Shown piece after piece: positions 1 to 8,253 of a DNA stretch of 64,000 nt. Within the stretch, counting starts at the first letter, position 1. Each line of letters opens with the position of its first letter. The DNA lies in assembly GCF_000801315.1 (NCBI RefSeq), contig NZ_CP010054.1:1612001-1676000 (forward strand), written 5' to 3'. The notes beneath the pieces were generated by a model. It did not search any database and was not told where the DNA came from. It saw only the letters and a program-made list of their open reading frames with translations. The position numbers and the translations under genes are program-made. Source of the DNA: Hymenobacter sp. DG25B. Its GTDB lineage: Bacteria; Bacteroidota; Bacteroidia; Cytophagales; Hymenobacteraceae.

Positions 1-976
1 CGGCCGCATGGAGATGACGCGGGTACCCGAGGCTGGCTACCAGATTGTGGGCCTGGATGTAACGGGTCTGCAGCGCCGCCTGACGCCCAAAAACCTGATG
101 TTTCCGGTGCGCGTGTTTCGCTCGGTGCGCAAGGCCGGCAAGCTGCTGGAAGAGTTTAAGCCCGATGCCGTGGTAGGAGTGGGGGGCTACGCCTCGGCGC
201 CCGTGCTGCTGGCGGCTACTTCCCGCGCCATTCCTACGCTCATTCAGGAACAAAACTCCTACGCCGGCCTGGTAAACAAGCTGCTGGCCCGCCGCGTGAA
301 TAAAATCTGCGTGGCGTATGAAGGCATGGAGTCATTTTTTCCGGCCGAGAAGCTGGTGATAACCGGTAACCCCGTGCGCACGGAAATTGCCAGCGGTAAT
401 CGGGAAGAAGCCCTGAAATTCTTTGGCCTTGATCCGGCCCGGCCCGTACTGCTGGTAATAGGCGGCAGTCTGGGGGCCCGCACCCTGAATCAGTCTACGG
501 CCGCCGCGCTGCCGCGCCTGCGCGAAGCCGGCGTGCAGTTGCTCTGGCAAACCGGCAAAACCTACTTTGCTGAGGCAGAGCAGCAGGCGGCGCCGTTTGC
601 CGACAGTAATCTGAAAGCCCTGGAATTCATTCAGCGCATGGACCTGGCCTACGCCGCGGCCGATGTGGTGATTAGCCGCGCCGGAGCGCTGTCGGTGTCG
701 GAGCTGTGCCTCACGGGCAAGCCGAGCATTCTGGTGCCCTCGCCCAACGTGGCCGAAGACCATCAAACCAAAAACGCCATGGCTCTGGTGCGCCGCGATG
801 CTGCCGTGCTGGTTTCCGATGCCGAAGCCCCCGGCCGTTTATATAATGAAGCGCTGGCTTTGCTGCAGGATAAGGCCCGGCAGCAGCAGCTCAGTACCAA
901 CGTGCGTCAACTGGCACACCCCGAGGCAACCGGGACCATTGTGGATCAACTTTTAGCCCTAGTATCCCGCCCATGA
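1..976 (+). CDS. murG: MurG, lipid II-forming GlcNAc transferase (5' end outside window)
   Basis: This is the 3' part of the gene for the GT28 glycosyltransferase that moves GlcNAc from UDP-GlcNAc onto undecaprenyl-PP-MurNAc-pentapeptide (lipid I to lipid II) at the inner face of the cytoplasmic membrane. About 324 codons are visible. The frame is open to the left edge and the N-terminal glycine-rich GGTGGH loop (some 40-45 residues) is missing, so the ATG at 8 is an internal Met. Visible family marks are QEQN, GGSLGART at the start of the second Rossmann domain, and the donor-site region SRAGALSVSELCLTGKP followed by VAEDHQTKNA. Its TGA overlaps the murC ATG in the string ATGA, so the two genes are translationally coupled within the dcw cluster. 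Confidence 0.97.
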   Translation, partial: GRMEMTRVPEAGYQIVGLDVTGLQRRLTPKNLMFPVRVFRSVRKAGKLLEEFKPDAVVGVGGYASAPVLLAATSRAIPTLIQEQNSYAGLVNKLLARRVNKICVAYEGMESFFPAEKLVITGNPVRTEIASGNREEALKFFGLDPARPVLLVIGGSLGARTLNQSTAAALPRLREAGVQLLWQTGKTYFAEAEQQAAPFADSNLKALEFIQRMDLAYAAADVVISRAGALSVSELCLTGKPSILVPSPNVAEDHQTKNAMALVRRDAAVLVSDAEAPGRLYNEALALLQDKARQQQLSTNVRQLAHPEATGTIVDQLLALVSRP

Positions 977-2397
977 ATCCGGTAGCTGCGTTTCCCTACG
1001 TCTATTTTCTGGGTATTGGTGGCATTGGTATGTCGGCGCTGGCGCGCTGGTTTAAAGCCAACGGCCACCAGGTTTCCGGCTACGATAAGACGCCCACGCC
1101 ACTTACTGAAGCGCTGACGGCGGAAGGTATTCTTATCCACTACGATGATGCCGTGAGCAGCCTGCCCGCGGTGGTGCGTGAAAACCGCGCCCAGACGCTG
1201 GTGGTCCTCACGCCCGCTATTCCCAAAGACCACCAGGAGTGGGCCTGGCTCCGGGAGCAGGGCTACGATATCCGCAAGCGCAGCCAGGTGCTGGGTCTGC
1301 TTACCGCCGGCCGGCCCACCATTGCGGTGGCCGGTACACACGGCAAAACCACCACCAGTAGCATGGTAGCACACCTGCTGCACCACGCTGGCGTAGACTG
1401 CGCGGCGTTTCTGGGAGGCATTTCGGTAAACCTGGGCTCTAACCTGTTACTGCCCCGCGCTACCGACACCAGCGCCCCGGTAGTGGTAGAAGCCGATGAG
1501 TACGACCGGTCTTTCCTGACGCTGCACCCCACCGTAGCCATTGTGACGAGCACCGATGCCGACCACCTCGATATTTACGGCGACAAGGAAGCGCTGGTAG
1601 AATCCTTCCGCCAGTTTGTGGGCCAGATTCAGCCCGGCGGCACGCTCATCATCAACCACACTGCTGACCCCAGCGTGGCAGACGCGGCTCCCGTCGGGGT
1701 TAGTGTCATCCGCTACGGCCTCACACCAGAGGAGGGGCCGGAACTCTGGGCTGCCAACATCACGGCGCAAGGCCATCAGTTTCACTTTGACCTGCACGGG
1801 CCCACGGGTACCGTAACGGGTCTGCAGCTGGCGGTTCCCGGCTTCCACAACGTGGAAAATATGCTGGCCGCCACCTGCGTGGCCCAGCTGGAAGGCGTAC
1901 AGCCTGATGTCCTGCGGGAAGCCGTGGCGGCCTACCGGGGCGTAAAGCGCCGCTTTGAGTTTGTGGTGACCACGCCCGAGCATGGTTACGTGGACGACTA
2001 CGCCCACCACCCCCGGGAGATTGAGGCGTTTCTGCGCTCCATGCGCGCCCTGTACCCCGGTAAAACGCTGCGCGTTATCTTCCAGCCGCACCTGTTCACC
2101 CGCACCCGCGACTTCGTGGATGGCTTTGCGGAAAGCCTGAGCCTGGCCGATGAAGTAGTGCTGCTGGATATTTACCCGGCCCGAGAGCTGCCGCTTCCCG
2201 GCGTTACGTCGGAAATGATTTTGTCCAGGATTACCGCTCCCCGTAAGTCGTTGCAAACCAAGGAACAGGTGCTGGCCGCCGCCGAAGTAGACAATGATTT
2301 TGACGTGCTGGCCACCGTTGGGGCCGGCGACATCGACCAATTGGTGCCTCGATTAAAGAATATTTTAAATATTCGATGGAATGGAGTTGAAGCGTAA
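973..2397 (+). CDS. murC: MurC, UDP-N-acetylmuramate--L-alanine ligase
   Basis: This cytoplasmic ATP-dependent Mur ligase adds the first amino acid, L-Ala, to UDP-MurNAc in peptidoglycan precursor synthesis. The 474-residue length is normal for the family. The N-terminal UDP-binding loop GIGGIGMS lies at residues 14-21, the P-loop GTHGKTTT at 121-128, and the central-domain EADEYDRSF and SVNLGSN-type segments follow. The C-terminal domain has the DDYAHHP motif, in which Mur ligases bind the nucleotide and amino acid. The start overlaps the murG stop by 4 bases and the 3' end overlaps ftsQ by 17 bases, so all three are probably one transcription and translation unit. Confidence 0.98.
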   Translation: MNPVAAFPYVYFLGIGGIGMSALARWFKANGHQVSGYDKTPTPLTEALTAEGILIHYDDAVSSLPAVVRENRAQTLVVLTPAIPKDHQEWAWLREQGYDIRKRSQVLGLLTAGRPTIAVAGTHGKTTTSSMVAHLLHHAGVDCAAFLGGISVNLGSNLLLPRATDTSAPVVVEADEYDRSFLTLHPTVAIVTSTDADHLDIYGDKEALVESFRQFVGQIQPGGTLIINHTADPSVADAAPVGVSVIRYGLTPEEGPELWAANITAQGHQFHFDLHGPTGTVTGLQLAVPGFHNVENMLAATCVAQLEGVQPDVLREAVAAYRGVKRRFEFVVTTPEHGYVDDYAHHPREIEAFLRSMRALYPGKTLRVIFQPHLFTRTRDFVDGFAESLSLADEVVLLDIYPARELPLPGVTSEMILSRITAPRKSLQTKEQVLAAAEVDNDFDVLATVGAGDIDQLVPRLKNILNIRWNGVEA

Positions 2398-3145
2398 AGT
2401 AAATAACTTATTTTTCGCTACGGGTTGCCTTGTGCTGTTCACAGCGCTGGCCGTGTTTGCCGGTGTGCGGCAAGCCCAACGCCCTGTTAGCAATGTCATA
2501 GTTACCATTGGTAATGAGTTCAATAACTATTTTATCAGCGAGCAGGAAGTGACAGCACTACTGACGCGCAACGGCAACCAGCGCCTGGAAGGCGCCCGCC
2601 CCGAGGACCTCAACCTCAAGGGCCTGGAAGCGCGTCTCAAAGCCCATAGCTTCGTAAAAGATGCCCAGGTGTACCGAGACCTGGCTGGAAATTTGCACGC
2701 CGATGTGCGTCAGAACCGCCCCATTGCCCGTTTAGTGCACCCCGATACCCGCCAGGATAGCTACATTGATAATACTGGCAGCCGCCTGCCGCTGTCCGGG
2801 CTGTTCACGGCGCGCGTGGTGCCCATAGCCCGGCAGGGAGGCCAACCACTCCAAGCTGCATTTTTTCAGGATTCCACTGGTCATAGATATTTGGACTTCC
2901 TCCGGTTTATTGATGAGCATCCGTTCTGGCGGGCGCAGGTAGCCGAAGTATTTATTGGCCCCAATGGCAAACTATCGTTTACCCAGCAAGTAGGCGACCA
3001 GCGTGTAGAATTTGGCTTTCCCGAGAATATTTCGGAAAAATTTGCGAAACTAATGGTATTTTACCGTCAGATACCCCCTGTATTGGGCTGGGATACGTAC
3101 CACCGCGTCAACGTTGAATTCAAAGATCAAATTATTTGTGAGTAA
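2381..3145 (+). CDS. ftsQ: FtsQ-like cell division protein
   Basis: This is a bitopic inner-membrane division protein that links early Z-ring components to later septal peptidoglycan synthases. The 254-residue product has a short cytoplasmic N-terminus (MELKRKVNN), one membrane segment around residues 9-28, and a periplasmic POTRA-like domain at about 35-105 followed by the FtsQ beta domain. Sequence conservation in FtsQ is low, so the call leans on topology, size and position between murC and ftsA, which is the standard dcw order. The ATG lies inside the end of murC (17-base overlap), which supports this start and coupled translation. Confidence 0.88.
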   Translation: MELKRKVNNLFFATGCLVLFTALAVFAGVRQAQRPVSNVIVTIGNEFNNYFISEQEVTALLTRNGNQRLEGARPEDLNLKGLEARLKAHSFVKDAQVYRDLAGNLHADVRQNRPIARLVHPDTRQDSYIDNTGSRLPLSGLFTARVVPIARQGGQPLQAAFFQDSTGHRYLDFLRFIDEHPFWRAQVAEVFIGPNGKLSFTQQVGDQRVEFGFPENISEKFAKLMVFYRQIPPVLGWDTYHRVNVEFKDQIICE

Positions 3146-3149
3146 GCAA

Positions 3150-3186
3150 AAGCTTGCGCATACGCCTATAAAAGGCGTTTTTTGCA
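3150..3186 (+). terminator. Weak hairpin with T-run between ftsQ and ftsA
   Basis: ACGCC (3162-3166) pairs with GGCGT (3174-3178) and is followed by a run of six T. An outer GCAAAA/TTTTTTGC match could lengthen the stem. It may attenuate readthrough from ftsQ into ftsA; the short stem makes full termination uncertain. Confidence 0.4.
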
Positions 3187-3231
3187 GAATATCCCCACCT
3201 TCTCTCCTTCAACATCACTCGCCCCAGTCCC

Positions 3232-4587
3232 ATGCAACACGATAAGATTGTAGTCGGCCTCGACATTGGTACCACCAAAATCTGTGCTCTGGTAGGGCGC
3301 AGAAACGAGTTTGGCAAGCTGGAAATCCTGGGCATGGGCAAAGCCGTGTCGGAAGGCGTAGTGCGTGGCATTGTGTCGAACATCGATAAAACCGTGGATG
3401 CCATTAAAAAGGCCATCCGCCAGGCAGAGGAGCAATCCGGCATCAACATCGGCGTGGTAAACGTGGGTATTGCCGGACAGCACATCAAGAGCCTGCAGCA
3501 CAACGGCAGCATCACGCGGGCAACCGCCGACAGCGAAATTACCGTGGAGGACGTGAACCGTCTGACCAACGATATGTACCGGCTGGTAACCCCGCCCGGC
3601 TCTGAGATTATTCACGTAATGCCCCAGGATTACAAGGTGGATTATGAGGAAAATATCATGGATCCGGTGGGGATGTCGGGTGTACGCTTGGAGGGTAATT
3701 TCCACATCATCACCGCCCAGAGCACGGCCATCAACAACATTAACAAATGTGTGACGAAGGCCGGCCTGGAAATTGACCACCTCATTCTGGAGCCGCTGGC
3801 GTCCAGCATGTCGGTGCTGTCGGAAGAAGAGAAGGAAGCCGGGGTAGCCCTGATTGATATTGGCGGCGGCACTACTGACCTCGCTATTTTCAAGGATGGT
3901 ATTATCCGCCACGCGGCGGTGCTGCCCTTCGGTGGCAACATCGTGACTTCTGACATCAAGCAGGGCTGCCTGGTGATGCAGAATCAGGCGGAGCAGCTGA
4001 AGGTGAAGTTCGGCAAAGCCATTGCCGAGGAAGCCTCCGAGAATGAAATTGTAAGCATCCCCGGTCTGCGCGACCGGGCGCCCAAGGAAATTTCCCTCAA
4101 GAACCTGGCCTACATCATTGAGGCCCGCATGGAGGAAATCATTGAGTTGGTGTATGCTGAGATTCAGCGCACGGGCCACGCCGACAAGCTGGCCGCTGGT
4201 ATTGTGCTGACGGGCGGTGGCTCGCAGCTGCAGAACCTGGTGCAGCTCACGGAGTACGTAACCGGTCTGGATACGCGCATTGGCTACCCCAATGAGCACC
4301 TCGGCAAGAGCAAGATTGAGGCGGTAAAGTCGCCGCTGTATGCTACTACCGTGGGTCTGGTGCTGTCCGGTTACCGTTCCCTGGACGAGCGGCAGAACCG
4401 CAGCACGGCCGAAGAGGAGCAGTACCGTCCGGTGCAGGAGTCGCGCCCGGCGGTTTCGGCCGCGGCCACGCAAAACCAGCAGCCCGCCGCCCCCAAGAAG
4501 CCTTCGGGAGCAGGCCGGTTCTTCCAGGACATCATCAGCCGCACCAAAGGTCTGCTGATTGATGACTTTGACGACAAACAGTACTAG
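3232..4587 (+). CDS. ftsA: FtsA, actin-like divisome protein
   Basis: FtsA is the actin-fold ATPase that tethers FtsZ filaments to the membrane and recruits the divisome. The 451-residue protein starts with the phosphate-1 motif GLDIGTTKICALVG (about residues 9-22). It has the second nucleotide motif LIDIGGGTTDLAIF near 202-215 and the adenosine motif IVLTGGGSQL near 324-333. After a variable Ala/Pro/Gln-rich linker, the last 30 residues contain the amphipathic membrane-targeting helix (GRFFQDIISRTKGLL). An 86-base gap separates it from ftsQ. The C-terminal tail length is typical of Bacteroidota FtsA. Confidence 0.97.
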   Translation: MQHDKIVVGLDIGTTKICALVGRRNEFGKLEILGMGKAVSEGVVRGIVSNIDKTVDAIKKAIRQAEEQSGINIGVVNVGIAGQHIKSLQHNGSITRATADSEITVEDVNRLTNDMYRLVTPPGSEIIHVMPQDYKVDYEENIMDPVGMSGVRLEGNFHIITAQSTAINNINKCVTKAGLEIDHLILEPLASSMSVLSEEEKEAGVALIDIGGGTTDLAIFKDGIIRHAAVLPFGGNIVTSDIKQGCLVMQNQAEQLKVKFGKAIAEEASENEIVSIPGLRDRAPKEISLKNLAYIIEARMEEIIELVYAEIQRTGHADKLAAGIVLTGGGSQLQNLVQLTEYVTGLDTRIGYPNEHLGKSKIEAVKSPLYATTVGLVLSGYRSLDERQNRSTAEEEQYRPVQESRPAVSAAATQNQQPAAPKKPSGAGRFFQDIISRTKGLLIDDFDDKQY

Positions 4588-4593
4588 AAGGCT

Positions 4594-4708
4594 AATTCTG
4601 AATTATGGATTATGAATTCTGAGTTGGCCGGTCAGCAAAAAAGGCATTAGAACGCCCGGCAGCTGATCAGCCAATCAATTCATAATTCAGCATTCATAAT
4701 TCATAATT
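4594..4708. repeat. Intercistronic inverted repeat of AATTATG/AATTCTG words
   Basis: The ftsA-ftsZ gap holds two imperfectly complementary arms, 4594-4623 and 4676-4708. Each arm is built from a stuttering 7-8 base word (AATTATG, AATTCTG and, in the other arm, CATAATT). The arms can fold into a long AT-rich hairpin with a GC-rich loop. It sits between two genes that must be made at different levels, so a role in mRNA processing or stability is possible but not shown. Confidence 0.7.
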
Positions 4709-4716
4709 AAAAAGTC

Positions 4717-6234
4717 ATGGATTTTAAATTCGATATTCCTTCTCAATCCAAATCCATCATTAAGGTGATTGGCGTGGGTGGCGGCGGTTCCAACGCCGTG
4801 AACCACATGTTCAGCCAGGGCATTAAGGACGTGGAATTCGTTATCTGCAACACCGATAAGCAGGCGCTGCACAGTTCATCTGTGCCCAACAAGCTGCAGA
4901 TCGGGGTAGATTTAACGGAAGGCCTTGGGGCCGGCGCAAACCCTGAGCGGGGCAAGCAGGCGGCCATTGAAAGCCGGGAGCAGATCCGGGAGCTGCTGAG
5001 CAATGGCACCAAAATGGTGTTCATTACGGCGGGTATGGGTGGAGGTACCGGAACCGGTGCGGCCCCCGTTATTGCCAAAGTAGCCAAGGAGCTGGGTATT
5101 CTGACGGTAGGCATTGTAACCGCTCCTTTCCTTTTCGAAGGCAAGAAGAAGCGCCAGCAGGCCGAGCATGGTATCCGGGAGCTGAGCGACAACTGCGACA
5201 CCGTTTTGGTAATTCTTAACGATAAGCTGCGCGAGATTTTCGGCAATCTGCCCATCCGCGCCGCCTTCGCCAAAGCTGATAACGTGCTGAGCACGGCCGC
5301 CAAATCTATTGCCGAAATCATTACCGTAACGAGCGAAGTCAACGTTGACTTTGAAGACGTGAAAACGGTGATGAAGGACAGCGGGGCCGCCGTAATGGGC
5401 TCGAGCATCACGGAAGGTGAAAACCGCGCCCGTCGCTCGGCCGAGGAGGCGCTGGCTTCGCCACTGCTCAACAACACCGACATTCACGGGGCGCAGAAAA
5501 TCCTGCTTTCCATTATGTCTGGTGATCAGGCCGAGCTGGAAATGGATGAACTCACGGAAATTACAGAGTACATTCAGGACAAAGCAGGTCAGGACGCGGA
5601 AGTTATCTTCGGTCACGGCATCGACTCTACGCTGGGCCAGAGCATCCGCGTAACGGTTATTGCCACCGGCTTTGCCCGCGACACGCACAACATCAACACG
5701 CAGTTCAGCGCGCACCGCAGCGAGCCAACTGAGCTGACGCCCGACCCGCAGATTAACATCTTCGATAAGGACCGTCAGGACGCGTCGGTTACCTCGCCTA
5801 TGGTGCCTACGTTTGGTACCCCGGTTGCCGCTACGCCCGTGGTAGAAACGGCTCCCGTAACGCCGGAGCCGCCAAAGGTGACCTTTGATCTGGAAACCTC
5901 GCCGGCTGCTTATGTGCCGCCGGTAGCCGCGCCTTCTACGCCCATGTCGGAGCCTGTGGTGTATCAGCAGCCGGAGCCGGTAGCTGCTTCGCCGGTTCGT
6001 GCTCCTCAGCAGGATGCCCGCATTGATGAGCGCCGCCGTCGTTTGCAGGAGCTGAGTAATGGCCTGAGCAATGAGGTGATTAAAGATCAGCTGGAAACTC
6101 CCGCCTATCTGCGCCGTCAGGTAAAGCTGGAAAACGTGGTGCCTTCCAGTGAGCGGAACATCTCGCGCTTCAACCTTTCTGACGATAACGAACTGCTGGG
6201 CGACAACCGCTTCCTGCACGATAACGTGGACTAA
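4717..6234 (+). CDS. ftsZ: FtsZ, tubulin-like division GTPase
   Basis: FtsZ polymerises at mid-cell with GTP to form the Z-ring. The 505-residue protein has the N-terminal nucleotide loop GVGGGGSNAVNHM (about 19-31), the tubulin signature GGGTGTG at 108-114, and the T7-loop and C-terminal GTPase domain up to about residue 320. A long Pro/Val/Thr-rich linker of about 120 residues follows, then a conserved charged tail (RRRRLQELS, LETPAYLRRQ). The long linker and the tail are usual for Bacteroidota. It is the last dcw gene here and ends just before a terminator. Confidence 0.98.
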   Translation: MDFKFDIPSQSKSIIKVIGVGGGGSNAVNHMFSQGIKDVEFVICNTDKQALHSSSVPNKLQIGVDLTEGLGAGANPERGKQAAIESREQIRELLSNGTKMVFITAGMGGGTGTGAAPVIAKVAKELGILTVGIVTAPFLFEGKKKRQQAEHGIRELSDNCDTVLVILNDKLREIFGNLPIRAAFAKADNVLSTAAKSIAEIITVTSEVNVDFEDVKTVMKDSGAAVMGSSITEGENRARRSAEEALASPLLNNTDIHGAQKILLSIMSGDQAELEMDELTEITEYIQDKAGQDAEVIFGHGIDSTLGQSIRVTVIATGFARDTHNINTQFSAHRSEPTELTPDPQINIFDKDRQDASVTSPMVPTFGTPVAATPVVETAPVTPEPPKVTFDLETSPAAYVPPVAAPSTPMSEPVVYQQPEPVAASPVRAPQQDARIDERRRRLQELSNGLSNEVIKDQLETPAYLRRQVKLENVVPSSERNISRFNLSDDNELLGDNRFLHDNVD

Positions 6235-6258
6235 GCCTGGTTCTTAGCATTTTTCTAT

Positions 6259-6298
6259 AAGAGAGCCGCCTGCATCCCCGGGCGGCTCTCTTGTGTTT
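6259..6298 (+). terminator. Rho-independent terminator after ftsZ
   Basis: AAGAGAGCCGCC (6259-6270) pairs with GGCGGCTCTCTT (6281-6292) around a 10-base loop and is followed by a T-rich stretch. It marks the end of the dcw transcript. Confidence 0.85.
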
Positions 6299-6414
6299 AT
6301 ACCAGTTAGGCAGGTGCTGATAAGCTCTAAAAGGAGGTTCTTCTGATTATCATCTTATTTTCATGTTGGGCGGGTAAGTTTGAATCATATCATCACCCTA
6401 ACCCTCCGACCACC

Positions 6415-6891
6415 ATGAAAAAAGTATTGCTTACCGCCGTTGCTGCCTTTTATTCCGTAGCTCTTTTTGCCCAGCAGGCACCCGCCACCCCCACGCAGGG
6501 TGATGACGCTCCAAAACCACGCACTGAGACGCCTAAGCCTAAGAAGGAGAAGAAAGCCAAGAAGGCGCACAAGCCCGAACATGAAGGCAAAGACTCGGAT
6601 GAGGGTGACAAAGTGAAAGCCGACAACCATGACCAGGCGGTGCAGACCGTAGCGCAGAGCACGGAGCTGACCGGTGCCGATAAAGGTGCGGCCGTGAGTG
6701 CCGTAGCCAGCGCTAAGCGCCAGAATGAGGAGCAGGCAGCTAAAAATGCGGACCGCCGCGCTGCCCGTTCGGCCCGCAAAGCCGAGCACAAAGCAAATGG
6801 TGCTAAGCACCGTTCTGCCCGTGCTCCCAAACACGAGGGCCGTACCCGCCCGGAAACTGGCCATGCGGTCGGTGCACACAAGCAGAAGTAA
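6415..6891 (+). CDS. Small secreted Lys/Ala-rich protein, function unknown
   Basis: I do not recognise a family. The 158-residue product has a clear signal peptide (MKKVLLTAVAAFYSVALFAQ, cleavage about residue 20) and then a low-complexity chain rich in Lys, Ala, Glu and Arg. It has a KPKKEKKAKKAHK block at about 41-55 and a very basic, Arg/His-rich end. It should be disordered and cationic in the periplasm or outside the cell. It is flanked by the ftsZ terminator and by another small basic secreted protein with which it shares the hexapeptide RSARAP. Composition matches the host, so there is no sign of recent transfer. Confidence 0.75.
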   Translation: MKKVLLTAVAAFYSVALFAQQAPATPTQGDDAPKPRTETPKPKKEKKAKKAHKPEHEGKDSDEGDKVKADNHDQAVQTVAQSTELTGADKGAAVSAVASAKRQNEEQAAKNADRRAARSARKAEHKANGAKHRSARAPKHEGRTRPETGHAVGAHKQK

Positions 6892-6966
6892 GAATTCCCG
6901 GGTCTGCCAGCCGGAACTCGCTGGCAGTTACCTTTGTCAGCATACACCAGTGTTCCACTTTCTGCC

Positions 6967-7263
6967 ATGAAACTCTATCTGTTGCTTGCTCTTCTGCTGA
7001 GTGGCGCTTCCAGCGCGCTTGCTCAAACGGCACCCGCCGCCGGAGCAGCCCGGCAGGAGCAAGGCACTATACCAGCGGCCAAAGCCCCCGACGAGCTGCC
7101 GGTGAAAGCCGTAGCTCCGGCCGCCCGGCAGCGTAAGCCGGAGCGGATAGACGGGGCCATGCGCTCAGCGCGGGGCCGTAGTGCCCGGGCGCCGCGCATC
7201 AGCCGGCCAGGTAGGCCGGCCGGCGCTGGCCGACCGGTAGGGCCGCGGGGTAGAAATCATTAG
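6967..7263 (+). CDS. Small secreted Arg/Pro-rich protein, function unknown
   Basis: The 98-residue product has a signal peptide (MKLYLLLALLLSGASSALAQ) followed by an Ala/Pro segment and an Arg/Gly/Pro-rich tail with RSARAPR and GRP repeats. I chose the Met at 6967 because it places the signal peptide at the N-terminus; an in-frame upstream ATG at 6934 would add 11 residues ahead of it. It follows the gene at 6415 by 75 bases on the same strand, and the two share RSARAP(K/R). They may be distant paralogues or simply share a cationic composition. No function can be assigned. Confidence 0.65.
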   Translation: MKLYLLLALLLSGASSALAQTAPAAGAARQEQGTIPAAKAPDELPVKAVAPAARQRKPERIDGAMRSARGRSARAPRISRPGRPAGAGRPVGPRGRNH

Positions 7264-7279
7264 TCCATATGGCCGTTCC

Positions 7280-7335
7280 GAAAACCGGGTCTGATGTGGG
7301 TGCTGTTGAGGGCACTTTCATCGGGCTCGGTTTTC
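7280..7335. terminator. Imperfect inverted repeat, possible terminator
   Basis: The arms at 7280-7296 and 7319-7335 match at 14 of 17 positions (GAAAACCGGGTCTGATG against the complement of CATCGGGCTCGGTTTTC). It lies between the small secreted genes and the next operon. The loop is 22 bases and the downstream T-run is short, so this is a candidate only. Confidence 0.35.
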
Positions 7336-7378
7336 AGTAATCTGCCTTTTCAGTTACCTGGTTGCTTTCTTTCTCTTT

Positions 7379-8239
7379 ATGGCTGCATTTTTAAGTAGGG
7401 GAATAGCCGGGACGCTGGGCGGCATATGCCTGCTCCTGCTGGTATGCCTGCCGGAGGTAGCCGCCGCTACTGCCACCGATACAACGGCTGTTGCCAAGCA
7501 GCGCAGCTTCACGGTGGGCGTAGGGGCCTACAGCAATTCCACCTTTTTCGGCCGCTCCCAGGCCGAAAAATTCCCGTACTGGACCACCGACCTGACCTAC
7601 AAAGCCCCTTCCGGTGTATGGATATCGGCGCTTAATTACGACTTGTTTTCCACCACTACGCTGCGGGATGAAACCGACCTTTCCATTGGCTGGGATTGGG
7701 ATTTTACCCAGCGCCTGGATGGATCTTTGAGCTATTCGCACTTCTTCTTTTCGCCTGACAGCCCGTTGCTAAAATCGGCGGTTTCCAACTCCCTGGATGG
7801 CTACGCCGGGGTGGACTGGGGCTTTCTGTATACCCGGCTGAATGCGGATTATGTATTTGGCGAGGCCCAGGATTTCTTTCTGGTGCTGGATAACTCCCGC
7901 TATTTTGAGATTGACAATGCCTTATCAACGAAGGGCATTCTTTCCTTTGAGCCGCGGGCCAGCGTTATGGCCGGCACGCAGTCCTTTGTCACGACCAGCA
8001 TAGAGCAGCAGCTAAACCGCAAAGGCAAAGGTCGCCCTGGTGGCACTGGCACTACGGTAACCACCACCGGCACCCGGTTTTCCCTGCTGAATTATGAGTT
8101 GCGCGTGCCCGTAACCTACTCCCTAGGCAAGGTATCGGTAGAGGCCGCCTGGCGCTACCTGCACCCGGTACATACGCTGGCCGATGATACTTCCAAGCCT
8201 TTGTCCATCTTCTCCGGAAGTGTTTACGTGACGTTTTAA
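7379..8239 (+). CDS. Predicted secreted or outer-membrane beta-rich protein
   Basis: The 286-residue product begins with a hydrophobic signal sequence (GTLGGICLLLLVCLPEVAAA) and continues as alternating aromatic/polar strands ending in VYVTF. A terminal Phe after alternating residues is typical of outer-membrane beta barrels. I do not recognise a named family. The stop is 15 bases before the response regulator gene and the three genes run in one direction, so this envelope protein may be a target of, or accessory to, the two-component system. No catalytic motif is visible. Confidence 0.7.
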   Translation: MAAFLSRGIAGTLGGICLLLLVCLPEVAAATATDTTAVAKQRSFTVGVGAYSNSTFFGRSQAEKFPYWTTDLTYKAPSGVWISALNYDLFSTTTLRDETDLSIGWDWDFTQRLDGSLSYSHFFFSPDSPLLKSAVSNSLDGYAGVDWGFLYTRLNADYVFGEAQDFFLVLDNSRYFEIDNALSTKGILSFEPRASVMAGTQSFVTTSIEQQLNRKGKGRPGGTGTTVTTTGTRFSLLNYELRVPVTYSLGKVSVEAAWRYLHPVHTLADDTSKPLSIFSGSVYVTF

Positions 8240-8253
8240 GTGGGTTCTGCCTC

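Noticed and set aside
3166..4473. Long open frame antisense to ftsA
   Set aside because: It mirrors ftsA in a GC-rich genome and has no family motif; ftsA is intact.
4912..6219. Long open frame antisense to ftsZ
   Set aside because: Shadow of ftsZ codon bias; composition is His/Arg-rich and unlike real proteins.
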